NCBI GenBank assembly: GCA_964401685.1
Contig: CAYNZH010000002.1
Coordinates: forward strand, 1 to 64,000
From: DASRQK01 sp964401685
Lineage (GTDB): Bacteria > Bacteroidota > Bacteroidia > Sphingobacteriales > Sphingobacteriaceae
DNA length: 64,000 bases
Direction: 5' to 3'
A program made the position numbers and the translations under genes. The notes beneath the pieces were generated by a model. It searched no databases. It saw only the letters and a program-made list of their open reading frames with translations, and was not told where the DNA came from. Below, in pieces: positions 25,714 to 33,313 of this stretch (the stretch's first letter is position 1; each line of letters begins with the position of its first letter).

Positions 25714-26550
25714 ATGGCAAACGCACCAAAAACAAGTACCGCAAAAAAAGAAAAGCAGAGCAGTAATACTGGTTCTAATGTTTTTGCAAGTCTATCAATT
25801 ATCCTATGCTTTGTTATAGGGGCTTTAGTATGGCAATATATCATGGGAGATCCTTCAAATTTCATCGATGAGAATAATGAGAACCAGCCAAAGCCAGGTA
25901 ATTACTACGGAATGGTTTACAAAGCAGGAGCGGTAGTACCCGTGTTATTGGGTTTATTCCTTATGGTGTGGGTGTTCGCGATTGAGCGCTTCATCGTCAT
26001 CGGCCGTGCATCGGGTAAAGGCAACGTAGGTAACTTTGTCCGCAAGGTTCAAAGTTTGATCAGCGCAGGAAACATCGACACTGCCATCGCAGAATGTGAC
26101 AAACAACAAGGTTCTGTAGCAAATGTGATCAGAGCTGGACTACTTAAGTACAAAGATGTTTCGGCAGATCCGACTGTAAATACTGAACAAGCGGTGATCG
26201 CCATTCAGAAGGAGATCGAAGAAACTACCCTATTGGAGATGCCAATGTTGGAGAAAAATCTAACGGTAATTGCAACCTTGGTTTCTATTGGTACATTGAC
26301 CGGTCTATTGGGAACGGTAACAGGGATGATCCGTGCGTTCGCGGCTCTTGCAACGGGTGGAGCTCCGGATTCAGCTGCTTTGGCAAACGGTATTTCTGAA
26401 GCCTTGATCAACACGGCAACTGGTATTGCGACCTCAACCATCGCAATTGTATTCTACAATATCTTTACGTCCAAAATTGACAAATTGACCTATTCTATCG
26501 ATGAGGCCGGTTTTTCAATTGTACAAACCTATGCGGCCACGCATAAATAA
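25714..26550 (+). CDS. exbB: ExbB/TolQ/MotA-type proton channel
   Basis: The channel-forming subunit of the TonB energising complex in the inner membrane; it conducts protons together with ExbD. 278 residues: a Lys/Ser-rich cytoplasmic tail, a first hydrophobic segment (about 25-50), a second (about 68-92), a large cytoplasmic loop, then two C-terminal transmembrane helices with the conserved TLTGLLGTVTGMIRAF and NTATGIATSTIAIVFYN. It has one more N-terminal hydrophobic segment than E. coli ExbB, as in other Bacteroidota. It is the first gene of the Ton operon. A strong hairpin separates it from the first exbD. Confidence 0.94.
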   Translation: MANAPKTSTAKKEKQSSNTGSNVFASLSIILCFVIGALVWQYIMGDPSNFIDENNENQPKPGNYYGMVYKAGAVVPVLLGLFLMVWVFAIERFIVIGRASGKGNVGNFVRKVQSLISAGNIDTAIAECDKQQGSVANVIRAGLLKYKDVSADPTVNTEQAVIAIQKEIEETTLLEMPMLEKNLTVIATLVSIGTLTGLLGTVTGMIRAFAALATGGAPDSAALANGISEALINTATGIATSTIAIVFYNIFTSKIDKLTYSIDEAGFSIVQTYAATHK

Positions 26551-26567
26551 GAAAGATGAAATTAATT

Positions 26568-26592
26568 GGGGAAGGTTTATGGAATCTTCCCC
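26568..26592 (+). terminator. intercistronic hairpin between exbB and exbD
   Basis: GGGGAAGGTT, loop TATGG, AATCTTCCCC form a 10-bp stem with one G-U pair, 17 nt after the exbB stop, followed by CTTATT rather than a T-run. It may be an attenuator, a processing site or a 3'-end stabiliser; the downstream exbD genes must still be transcribed. Confidence 0.5.
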
Positions 26593-26647
26593 CTTATTGC
26601 ATCTAATTAGTAAATCGTAGAGTATTACATTTTAATATTGTGAAGAT

Positions 26648-27292
26648 ATGGCAAGGCCAAAAGTAAAAAGAACCAGTACAACAATCGATATGACCGCCAT
26701 GTGCGACGTGTCATTTCTATTGCTGACTTTCTTCGTACTGACAGCGACAGCAAGGCAACCGGAAGCGCTTCCAGTGGACACGCCTGCTTCGGTAACTCAG
26801 GTCAAAATCCCCGATGATAAACTCGGGATGGTTACTGTCGGTGATGGAGGAAAATTGTTCTTCGGCGTGAGAGGGCCAGAAATACGTACACGTATGCTGG
26901 AGTTGATGTCAGAAAAATATGCTATCCCTTTCACTCAAGAAGAAAAGGAGCGTTTCGCCCTTATGGATGAGTTTGGTGTTCCCATCCGCAACCTGAAACA
27001 AGTCATTGCGATGGACATGGAGGAACGGGCGAGGCCTGGATTGCAGCCTGGTATTCCATCGGATACGACCCAGGATCTGAGCAACGAGATGTTCCACTGG
27101 ATTTTCTCAGCTCGGACGGCAACAGCTGCTATACATGACGAGCAAATGCGAGTCTCGATCAAGGGTGATGCGAAGGAAAAGTATCCAGACATCAAAAAGG
27201 TGATCGACATACTTCAGGCGCAGAACCTCAATAGGTTTAGCTTGATCACGAGCCTTAAAGGCGGACTGACTACTGTCAGTGAGGAAGAATAA
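26648..27292 (+). CDS. exbD: ExbD-family biopolymer transport protein (first copy, 214 aa)
   Basis: The ExbD subunit carries the proton-accepting Asp of the Ton motor. A basic N-terminus (RPKVKRTSTTIDMTAMCDVS) leads into the single transmembrane helix at about 18-38 with DVSFLLLTFFVLT; the Asp at its start is the conserved ligand. The periplasmic domain is long for ExbD (about 170 residues) and contains an insertion around EEKERFALMDEFG. It lies 97 bp after exbB and 32 bp before the second exbD. Two tandem, diverged exbD copies are normal in this phylum. Confidence 0.93.
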   Translation: MARPKVKRTSTTIDMTAMCDVSFLLLTFFVLTATARQPEALPVDTPASVTQVKIPDDKLGMVTVGDGGKLFFGVRGPEIRTRMLELMSEKYAIPFTQEEKERFALMDEFGVPIRNLKQVIAMDMEERARPGLQPGIPSDTTQDLSNEMFHWIFSARTATAAIHDEQMRVSIKGDAKEKYPDIKKVIDILQAQNLNRFSLITSLKGGLTTVSEEE

Positions 27293-27324
27293 TCAAGGAT
27301 TGATAATTATAAAAAAATATTGCG

Positions 27325-27891
27325 ATGGCAGAATTAAATGATGATGGAGGAGGCTCCAAAAAAGGAGGGAAAGTCAGAAGCAAGAAGGCCGGAGGTCGGG
27401 TTGACCTCACCGCGATGGTGGATTTGGCGTTTTTGCTGATAACCTTCTTCATGTTGACCACTTCCTTGAATAAGCCAAATGCCATGGATGTGACTGTTCC
27501 CGCAAAAAACGAGGATGATCCGGAGGATAGGCAAGAAATTGCCGATGATCGGTCTATTACGATTTTGATGGGAGATCAAAATAAGATTGTATGGTATGCG
27601 GGATTGTTTGATAATCCTATAGAAGGGCCTGAAACTATTGATTACGGCGCTGAAGGGATTCGGGAAGTCCTTCTAAGGAAGCTTCAGGAAGTAAAAAGGA
27701 ATACCGGAAAAGATCTTATTGTGGTGATTCGTCCAAGCGACGATGCGACACACCTTAATTTGGTTGATATTTTGGACGAAATGAAGATTTCGGACGTGCA
27801 GATGTTCTCTCTTGGAACGATTACCGAGGCGGAGAATGAATATCTGAGAGAACAAAATTTGTTAACGAGTGAACCGGGGAACTCCAACTAA
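27325..27891 (+). CDS. exbD: ExbD-family biopolymer transport protein (second copy, 188 aa)
   Basis: The second ExbD of the operon. An N-terminal Gly/Lys-rich tail (GGGSKKGGKVRSKKAGG) precedes VDLTAMVDLAFLLITFFMLTT, the transmembrane helix with the conserved Asp, at about 24-46; both are given as landmarks. The periplasmic domain of about 135 residues ends with the typical ExbD strand-helix VVIRPSDDATHLNLVDILDE. It is different enough from the first copy to suggest a heteromeric motor or a division of labour; this is inference. tonB follows 16 bp later. Confidence 0.93.
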   Translation: MAELNDDGGGSKKGGKVRSKKAGGRVDLTAMVDLAFLLITFFMLTTSLNKPNAMDVTVPAKNEDDPEDRQEIADDRSITILMGDQNKIVWYAGLFDNPIEGPETIDYGAEGIREVLLRKLQEVKRNTGKDLIVVIRPSDDATHLNLVDILDEMKISDVQMFSLGTITEAENEYLREQNLLTSEPGNSN

Positions 27892-27907
27892 ATAAAAAAA
27901 TCGAGAT

Positions 27908-28750
27908 ATGTTTGGATCTAAATTAGATATTTTTAAGAAGGAGTGGCTTGAAGTCGTGTTTGCCGGGAGGAATAAGTCTTACGGGGCTTATGAACTTCGG
28001 AAACTTGCGCCAAGAGCGACGAATATAGGCATGGCAGTTGCTGCTTTCGCCTTTGTGTTCGCGCTGGTCGCCCCCAATCTTTCCAAGTGGCTGGGATGGT
28101 CAAGTCCTGAACCGGTCATTGAAACGATTATAGAAACGGATGTTACGCTTGCAGAGCCCCCTCCGATCGATGAGGAAGAGCCTATGCAACCACCTCCGCA
28201 AGAGCCACCTCCACCGAGAGACGACATTGTAAGATCACTTGAGCCGAAGGTCACTCCGGCCGAGCAGGTTCAGGATGAAGATCCTCCAACAGTCGAGGCC
28301 TTGAAATTGGCCGATCCGGGTGCGAAGACTCTTGCTGGTGATCCTAATGCTGCGCTGAGGATAGATTTGCCTGTGGGCGAAGGAAAGCTCGATGCTGAGG
28401 TTACAGAATCAGGCGGAGACCAGATTTACCAGTTTTCGGCTCTAGAAACACAGCCGGTACCTGCCGAAGGAAGTATAGAGGCGTTCCGTCAATGGGTTGG
28501 TAACAACTACAGATATCCCGCTGCGGCTGAAGAGGCCGGCGTAAACGGAACCTTGGAAGTGACATTTGTCATTGAAAGAGACGGTAGTCTTACGGACATC
28601 GTGGTGACGCGTGATTTGAGGTTCGGAACGGCACAGGAGGCACTTCGCGTGTTGAAAAATGCAAAGAAGTGGACTCCTGGTGTACAGAACGGAAGACCGG
28701 TTAGGGTGCAGTATACCTTGCCGATTGTGTTGCGGACTCAAGCGTATTGA
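27908..28750 (+). CDS. tonB: energy transducer TonB
   Basis: Spans the periplasm and transmits force from ExbBD to outer-membrane TonB-dependent receptors. 280 residues: a cytoplasmic N-terminus with NKSYGAYELRK (typical of Bacteroidota TonB), a transmembrane helix at about 38-57, a Pro/Glu-rich spacer (EPPPIDEEEPMQPPPQEP), and the C-terminal TonB domain (YRYPAAAEEAGVNGTLEVTF, then WTPGVQNGRPVRVQYTLP). Its stop TGA overlaps the start of the next small gene. No TonB-dependent receptor gene is in the window. Confidence 0.95.
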   Translation: MFGSKLDIFKKEWLEVVFAGRNKSYGAYELRKLAPRATNIGMAVAAFAFVFALVAPNLSKWLGWSSPEPVIETIIETDVTLAEPPPIDEEEPMQPPPQEPPPPRDDIVRSLEPKVTPAEQVQDEDPPTVEALKLADPGAKTLAGDPNAALRIDLPVGEGKLDAEVTESGGDQIYQFSALETQPVPAEGSIEAFRQWVGNNYRYPAAAEEAGVNGTLEVTFVIERDGSLTDIVVTRDLRFGTAQEALRVLKNAKKWTPGVQNGRPVRVQYTLPIVLRTQAY

Positions 28751-28986
28751 TGATGCAGGAAGTGGACAAGGATTCTTTTCCAGGCAGACAGAAATCGCGG
28801 TCAAAGCGATTTCTGTCTGTTTTAGGGCTGTTCATGTTCAGTTTCTATTTTATACTGGGATTACTGATCGTTTTTTGGCGTGATTTTCCCATAGAGATAG
28901 CTCCAAGCTATCGGATGTTGTTTGGTGCTGCGCTCATCGTCTACTCTTTTTTCCGCTTTATACGTTTGTGGCAACAACGTAAATGA
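28750..28986 (+). CDS. small two-helix membrane protein in the Ton operon (78 aa)
   Basis: A 78-residue protein starting at ATG 28750 (TGATG overlap with tonB) or at the next ATG, 28753. A charged N-terminus (KDSFPGRQKSRSKR) is followed by two transmembrane segments (about 25-43 and 55-70) joined by a short loop (WRDFPIEIAPSY), ending in a basic tail (RLWQQRK). I do not recognise a family. Translational coupling with tonB and its place before the PstS-like gene suggest a role in the Ton complex or its assembly. Confidence 0.8.
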   Translation: MMQEVDKDSFPGRQKSRSKRFLSVLGLFMFSFYFILGLLIVFWRDFPIEIAPSYRMLFGAALIVYSFFRFIRLWQQRK

Positions 28987-29025
28987 ATTTCAAGCAATAA
29001 AGTTGATCTTTTTTCTTTTAGAATC

Positions 29026-29922
29026 ATGAATAAATTTTTATTATTGCCGTTCGTTTCGCTGCTGCTGACTTTGCTATCGTGTAATAATCAGGAGACTGAT
29101 CGGAACGAGACGATTTTGAAGGGTTCTTTGGAGGTGCTGGTAGACGAAAGTTTGGCACCGATTGTGAAGGAGCAGTTAGCAGTGTTTGAATACAGCTATT
29201 CTGATGCCGATATTACGCTGGTCATCAAGCCAGAAAATATGGTTGTCAACGATCTGCTGAACGATGTCGCTGAGGTTGCGGTTTTGACAAGACTGTTGAA
29301 TGCGCAAGAACTGAAGATTTACCAGACGAGAGGTTTTCAGCCCCGAGTGACCCGTTTTGCGACAGATGCGATTGCGCTGATTACAAACGTTCAGAATGCA
29401 GACACGACGATTACCGTCGATGAGATTATCGCCATTATGCGAGGTAATGGTGAAAAGAGCTTGGTTTTTGACAATTCGAATTCTGGAACCGTGCGTTACA
29501 TGAGGGAGCTTGCGGGAGTGGACGAACTACCCCAGGATGGTGTCTACGCTGTGGACTCTAATCCGGGCGTTATAGAATTTGTTGCAAGCAATCGCAATAG
29601 TATAGGCGTTTTAGGCGTTAATTGGATAGTGAAACCTGACAGCACGAGTCGCGAATCTATGTCGCAGATCCGGGTGCTGAAAGTCGGCACTTCGTCAGGG
29701 GACGGTGGTAAACAAGGCTTTTATGAGCCGTCACAATCCAACCTGGCCGAAGGATTATATCCTTTATCGCGGTCGGTGTATTTGATTAATGCACAGCCAA
29801 GGTACGGGTTGGGAATGGGATTTGCAGCGTTTTTGGGAGGCGACCGTGGTCAAAGAATAGTGCTGAAGTCTGGACTGATGCCAGACAGCCTTCCGCCGAG
29901 AGAGTTAATAATTAGAAAATAA
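29026..29922 (+). CDS. PstS-like substrate-binding lipoprotein
   Basis: 298 residues with a lipoprotein signal (MNKFLLLPFVSLLLTLLSC, Cys at about residue 19). The rest is a periplasmic-binding-protein fold similar to phosphate-binding PstS: FDNSNSGTVRYMRELAG, GVIEFVASNRNSIGVLG and the late LYPLSRSVYL are the usual landmarks. No Pst permease or ATPase accompanies it; homologues in this position of the exb-tonB cluster are common in Bacteroidota. A phosphate transport role is therefore doubtful, and it may serve the envelope or Ton system in some other way. Confidence 0.85.
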   Translation: MNKFLLLPFVSLLLTLLSCNNQETDRNETILKGSLEVLVDESLAPIVKEQLAVFEYSYSDADITLVIKPENMVVNDLLNDVAEVAVLTRLLNAQELKIYQTRGFQPRVTRFATDAIALITNVQNADTTITVDEIIAIMRGNGEKSLVFDNSNSGTVRYMRELAGVDELPQDGVYAVDSNPGVIEFVASNRNSIGVLGVNWIVKPDSTSRESMSQIRVLKVGTSSGDGGKQGFYEPSQSNLAEGLYPLSRSVYLINAQPRYGLGMGFAAFLGGDRGQRIVLKSGLMPDSLPPRELIIRK

Positions 29923-29951
29923 TTAGTGTTAATAATAATAATTTAATAGAG

Positions 29952-31679
29952 ATGATGAAAAGGACAGTATTGCTGGCTGCATCGCTTTTGTTTCTGATCG
30001 TGGGTGCGCAAGCGCAAAAACTAGCAGATGCACAAAAAGCAATTGAAGATGAACAATTTGCCAGAGCAAAAGGTATTTTGGAGAGTCTTGTTCAGAAGCA
30101 GCCAAAAAAAGGCATAAACTACTTCTATTTGGGACAGATCCATTTACACAATGAGCATATAGATTCTGCCCGCATGGCTTTTGAGCAAGGATTGGCCGCA
30201 GAGCCGAGAAATGTGATCAATCAGGCAGGGATGGGTATCATCGATTTGTATCAGGGAAATACCGCAGCAGCCGAACAGAAGTTTGCTGAGGTGACCAACA
30301 AGATTAAAAGAAGAGATTACCTGGAATTGTATTTTATTGGCCGGGCGTATATCGATGCCCCGGAGCCGGATTATGGACGGGCTACTCAGTATTTGAGGCA
30401 AGCGCTTGATCGTAGCGGCCGTCGGGTAGATCCTCTGATCCACTTGGCATTGGGTGACGCGTATCAGGGTGCCGGGGAAAACAGCCCTGCCTACTTGAGC
30501 TACCGAAATGCGATAATCGCCAACCCAGATCTGACTAAAGCTGAGGTTCAAATGGCGGTAATCGTGAGAGCGGCCCGCGCCTGGACCGACGCGATTTCGC
30601 AGTTGGAAGCGATCATACAGGAAAAACCAAATTACGCTCCTGCTTACAGAGAGTTGGCGGAAACTTACAACCGCTGGGCAGTTGTCGCTGCGACGGATAC
30701 AGCTACCTATCGTGAGCGTAACCGGACTGCGGTAAATTATTACAAGCAATATATGGATTTGACCGATTATTCTGTCGAATCCCGTATACGCTATGCAGAC
30801 TTTTTGGTTTTCGCTGGTGATTATGATGAATTGCAGATTCAAGCGCAGGCGCTTTCTGAAATTGCAGACGTAAATCCGAAGGTTCTTCGTTATTTGGGAC
30901 ACTCTTCATACCATAAAGAAGAGTACGGACGGGCGGCTGAAGCCTTGACTCGCTTCTTTGAACGAGTAGAGGAAGACCGAATCATTCCGCGTGATCACCT
31001 TTATTTGGGCCTAGCCAAGCTTAAGTTGGCTACAGAAGGAGGGGAAACGAACAATGCCTTGTTTGACGAAGGAATTGCTGAGATCAAAACAGCAGTGGCT
31101 TTGGATTCGACAATGGCTAATAACCTCAACGTTACGGGCCGTGAGTTGTTCGCGACAAACAGGAACTTTGGGGAAGCTGCAAAGGTATTTGCGATCTCTT
31201 CTGGAACAGAGGGTTCTGCAAACCAGGTGTCTGACACATACTACTATGGCCTTGCTTCTTACTTTGCTTCTGTCAACAGGCTAAATGCAGGTATGCCTGT
31301 GGAGACTCAGTGGGTGGACAATGCTGAGCAAGCGTTCACTTTTGTGATCGAGAAGGCTCCGGACTTGATAGAGCCCTATTTGTACAGAGCTAGAAACAAG
31401 CAATTGCTAGAGAACCGTGAAAATCCACAAGGCGTGGCTACGCCATATTTCCTCGAATACATCGAAGTTGTTCGCAGCAAAGGAGCTGAGGAAGTTGAAA
31501 AAGCAAAGCCAACCTTGATAGAGATCTACAACAGTCTTGCGTACCTTGCTATTCAGCAGGAGGATTATGACCGCGCCAAAGAGATGGTTGGTGAAACCAT
31601 TAAACTAGATGCTGGGAACTCCTATGCACAAGAGCTTTTAGATTACCTGAAACAAGTCGAAGCTCTTTCAGGCAGATAA
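29952..31679 (+). CDS. exported TPR-repeat protein (575 aa)
   Basis: The signal peptide MMKRTVLLAASLLFLIVGAQA is followed by tetratricopeptide repeats over most of the length (for example GINYFYLGQIHLHNEHIDSA, YLGHSSYHKEEYGRAAEAL, and a last pair NSLAYLAIQQEDYDRAKEMV). It should be a periplasmic scaffold. It is the last gene of the exbB-exbD-exbD-tonB operon, 29 bp after the PstS-like gene and before a strong terminator. Linked TPR proteins are common in this cluster, but their role is not established. Confidence 0.9.
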   Translation: MMKRTVLLAASLLFLIVGAQAQKLADAQKAIEDEQFARAKGILESLVQKQPKKGINYFYLGQIHLHNEHIDSARMAFEQGLAAEPRNVINQAGMGIIDLYQGNTAAAEQKFAEVTNKIKRRDYLELYFIGRAYIDAPEPDYGRATQYLRQALDRSGRRVDPLIHLALGDAYQGAGENSPAYLSYRNAIIANPDLTKAEVQMAVIVRAARAWTDAISQLEAIIQEKPNYAPAYRELAETYNRWAVVAATDTATYRERNRTAVNYYKQYMDLTDYSVESRIRYADFLVFAGDYDELQIQAQALSEIADVNPKVLRYLGHSSYHKEEYGRAAEALTRFFERVEEDRIIPRDHLYLGLAKLKLATEGGETNNALFDEGIAEIKTAVALDSTMANNLNVTGRELFATNRNFGEAAKVFAISSGTEGSANQVSDTYYYGLASYFASVNRLNAGMPVETQWVDNAEQAFTFVIEKAPDLIEPYLYRARNKQLLENRENPQGVATPYFLEYIEVVRSKGAEEVEKAKPTLIEIYNSLAYLAIQQEDYDRAKEMVGETIKLDAGNSYAQELLDYLKQVEALSGR

Positions 31680-31711
31680 AGATTTGTCCTTTTTAAAAGG
31701 ATAGTATAAAT

Positions 31712-31757
31712 AATGCCAAGATCGCAATACCTCCGGGTGTTTGGTCTTGGCATTTTT
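31712..31757 (+). terminator. terminator of the exb-tonB operon
   Basis: AATGCCAAGATC and GGTCTTGGCATT form a 12-bp stem (one G-U pair) around a 19-nt loop, followed by TTTTT. It ends the Ton operon 33 nt after the TPR gene stop. A TAnnTTTG-like string (31757-31764) overlaps its T-run. Confidence 0.8.
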
Positions 31758-31769
31758 ACTTTTGAACGC

Positions 31770-31800
31770 TTGCATATCAAGGGAGTTTTTTATAAGTTTG
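31770..31800 (+). promoter_or_regulatory. promoter of the nuo operon: TTG-N20-TAAGTTTG
   Basis: TTG at 31770-31772 and TAAGTTTG at 31793-31800 are 20 nt apart, a full consensus match. Transcription should start near 31804, about 13 nt before nuoA. Confidence 0.7.
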
Positions 31801-31816
31801 CGCTACCAAGTCTTAC

Positions 31817-32209
31817 ATGGAATTTTTTATGGTAGAAGAAGCTACAAGTGTTCCGGCAGATTATCTGCCGATTCTGTTTCAGATGGTTCTCGCGGTCGCA
31901 TTTGGCGTGGGAACTATAGTTCTGACGCATTTTATCGGACCCAAGGTGAGGACAGAAACCAAGCTTGGTGCCTTTGAATCCGGGGTAGAAGTAATCGGAA
32001 ATGCGCGGACTCCTTTTTCTATCAAGTACTTCATCGTAGCGATTCTGTTCGTTATTTTTGATATAGAGGTAGTTTTCATGTATCCTTGGGCGGTAAACTT
32101 CCGGGAATTCGGCTTTCAAGGACTCATGGAGATGTTTGTATTCATGGGTATTCTACTGCTGGGATTTATCTATGTAGTAAAGAAGAAAGCCCTGGACTGG
32201 AATGATTAG
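31817..32209 (+). CDS. nuoA: NADH-quinone oxidoreductase subunit A
   Basis: A membrane subunit of complex I at the junction of the two arms; 130 residues with three transmembrane helices (about 19-40, 70-92, 97-120). The conserved acidic ESGVEVIGNAR loop (KLGAFESG) and FDIEVVFMYPWA are present. It is the first gene of a complete nuoA-N set. A second in-frame ATG at 31829 (MVEEATS) is an alternative start with a slightly longer leader. Confidence 0.96.
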   Translation: MEFFMVEEATSVPADYLPILFQMVLAVAFGVGTIVLTHFIGPKVRTETKLGAFESGVEVIGNARTPFSIKYFIVAILFVIFDIEVVFMYPWAVNFREFGFQGLMEMFVFMGILLLGFIYVVKKKALDWND

Positions 32210-32233
32210 TGGGGAAGATTTTAAAAATATTAT

Positions 32234-32240
32234 AGGAGGT
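32234..32240 (+). promoter_or_regulatory. strong Shine-Dalgarno AGGAGGT before nuoB
   Basis: AGGAGGT lies 4 nt before the nuoB ATG. Such a full anti-16S match is unusual for Bacteroidota, where SD sequences are mostly absent. Confidence 0.4.
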
Positions 32241-32244
32241 TTGC

Positions 32245-32817
32245 ATGAGTGATATTAAACTGGCCAATACCCCCCCAGGCGTTGAAGGCGCCGGGTTTTT
32301 CGCGACAAAATTGGATAAAGTAATAGGCTTGGCGAGGGCGAACTCGCTTTGGCCGCTGCCGTTTGCAACATCATGCTGTGGGATAGAGTTTATGGCCACG
32401 ATGGCTGCGACCTATGATGCAGGCCGCTTTGGGATGGAAAGAAACAGCTTTTCACCCCGGCAAGCAGATATGATGCTGGTCATGGGGACCATTGCAAAAA
32501 AGATGGCTCCCGTGGTAAGGCAAGTGTATTCGCAGATGGCGGAGCCTCGCTGGGTGATCGCTGTTGGTGCTTGCGCATCTAGCGGTGGGATTTTCGATAC
32601 TTACTCTGTATTACAGGGGATTGATGAGATCATCCCGGTGGATGTTTACGTACCCGGATGCCCGCCCAGACCCGAAGCGATTTTAGATGGCGTCATGCGT
32701 TTGCAGGAAATTGTCAAGAACGAATCGCTCAATAGAAGGCAAACTCCCGAGTACAAGGCATTATTGAATAAATACGGATTTCATGACCATGGCACAGACA
32801 AACTTGACCAGTACTGA
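32245..32817 (+). CDS. nuoB: NADH-quinone oxidoreductase subunit B
   Basis: Carries the terminal [4Fe-4S] cluster N2 that reduces quinone; 190 residues, peripheral arm. Cluster ligands are seen as the tandem Cys in TSCCGIEF near residue 43, Cys in VGACASSGGIFDTY, and Cys in YVPGCPPRPEAI. Its 3' end overlaps nuoC by 35 bp or, if the second nuoC ATG is used, by 29 bp. Confidence 0.98.
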   Translation: MSDIKLANTPPGVEGAGFFATKLDKVIGLARANSLWPLPFATSCCGIEFMATMAATYDAGRFGMERNSFSPRQADMMLVMGTIAKKMAPVVRQVYSQMAEPRWVIAVGACASSGGIFDTYSVLQGIDEIIPVDVYVPGCPPRPEAILDGVMRLQEIVKNESLNRRQTPEYKALLNKYGFHDHGTDKLDQY

Positions 32818-33298
32818 GTTACAAGAATATCTCGTTGAGCAGTTCCCCGGAGAGATCGGGGTTGAAGGCGAGTCTCATGGCGTGCTGAGCGTAACTGTCA
32901 ACAGCCAAAAGATCATGGAAGTCCTTGGTTTTTTAAAGGAAGACCCGAGACTGAAGTTCGCGTTCCTGACTGATCTAACCGCAGTACATTATCCTGAGCA
33001 AGAGCTGGAGTTTTGCGTGGTCTACCACCTTCACAGCTGGACAAACAGGCTGCGCGTGCGGATCAAAACATTTATAGGTGGGAAAATTCCGACCATTCCG
33101 TCGGCCACTCCTTTGTGGGAAGGGGCAAATTGGATGGAAAGGGAAACCTACGATTTTTATGGGATCCGTTTCACTGGGCATCCGGATCTGAGGCGTATTC
33201 TCAATGTGGATGATATGGAGGCGTTTCCCATGAGAAAGGAATTTCCTCTGGAAGATCCCAACCGGGTTGATAAAAAAGACTATTTCTTTGGAAGGTAA
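32783..33298 (+). CDS. nuoC: NADH-quinone oxidoreductase subunit C
   Basis: A 171-residue peripheral-arm subunit, here separate from NuoD (they are fused in E. coli). The family signature ERETYDFYGIRFTGHPDLRR is at about residues 115-135, followed by FPMRKEFPLEDPNR. The gene starts inside the end of nuoB; starts at 32783 and 32789 differ by two residues. nuoD follows at 33314. Confidence 0.97.
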   Translation: MTMAQTNLTSTELQEYLVEQFPGEIGVEGESHGVLSVTVNSQKIMEVLGFLKEDPRLKFAFLTDLTAVHYPEQELEFCVVYHLHSWTNRLRVRIKTFIGGKIPTIPSATPLWEGANWMERETYDFYGIRFTGHPDLRRILNVDDMEAFPMRKEFPLEDPNRVDKKDYFFGR

Positions 33299-33313
33299 AA
33301 ATATGAGGTGTAT

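Noticed and set aside
30144..30902. 252-codon open frame antisense to the TPR gene
   Set aside because: No domain, no promoter box, and the plus strand has clear TPR repeats in frame; it is a shadow of the real gene.
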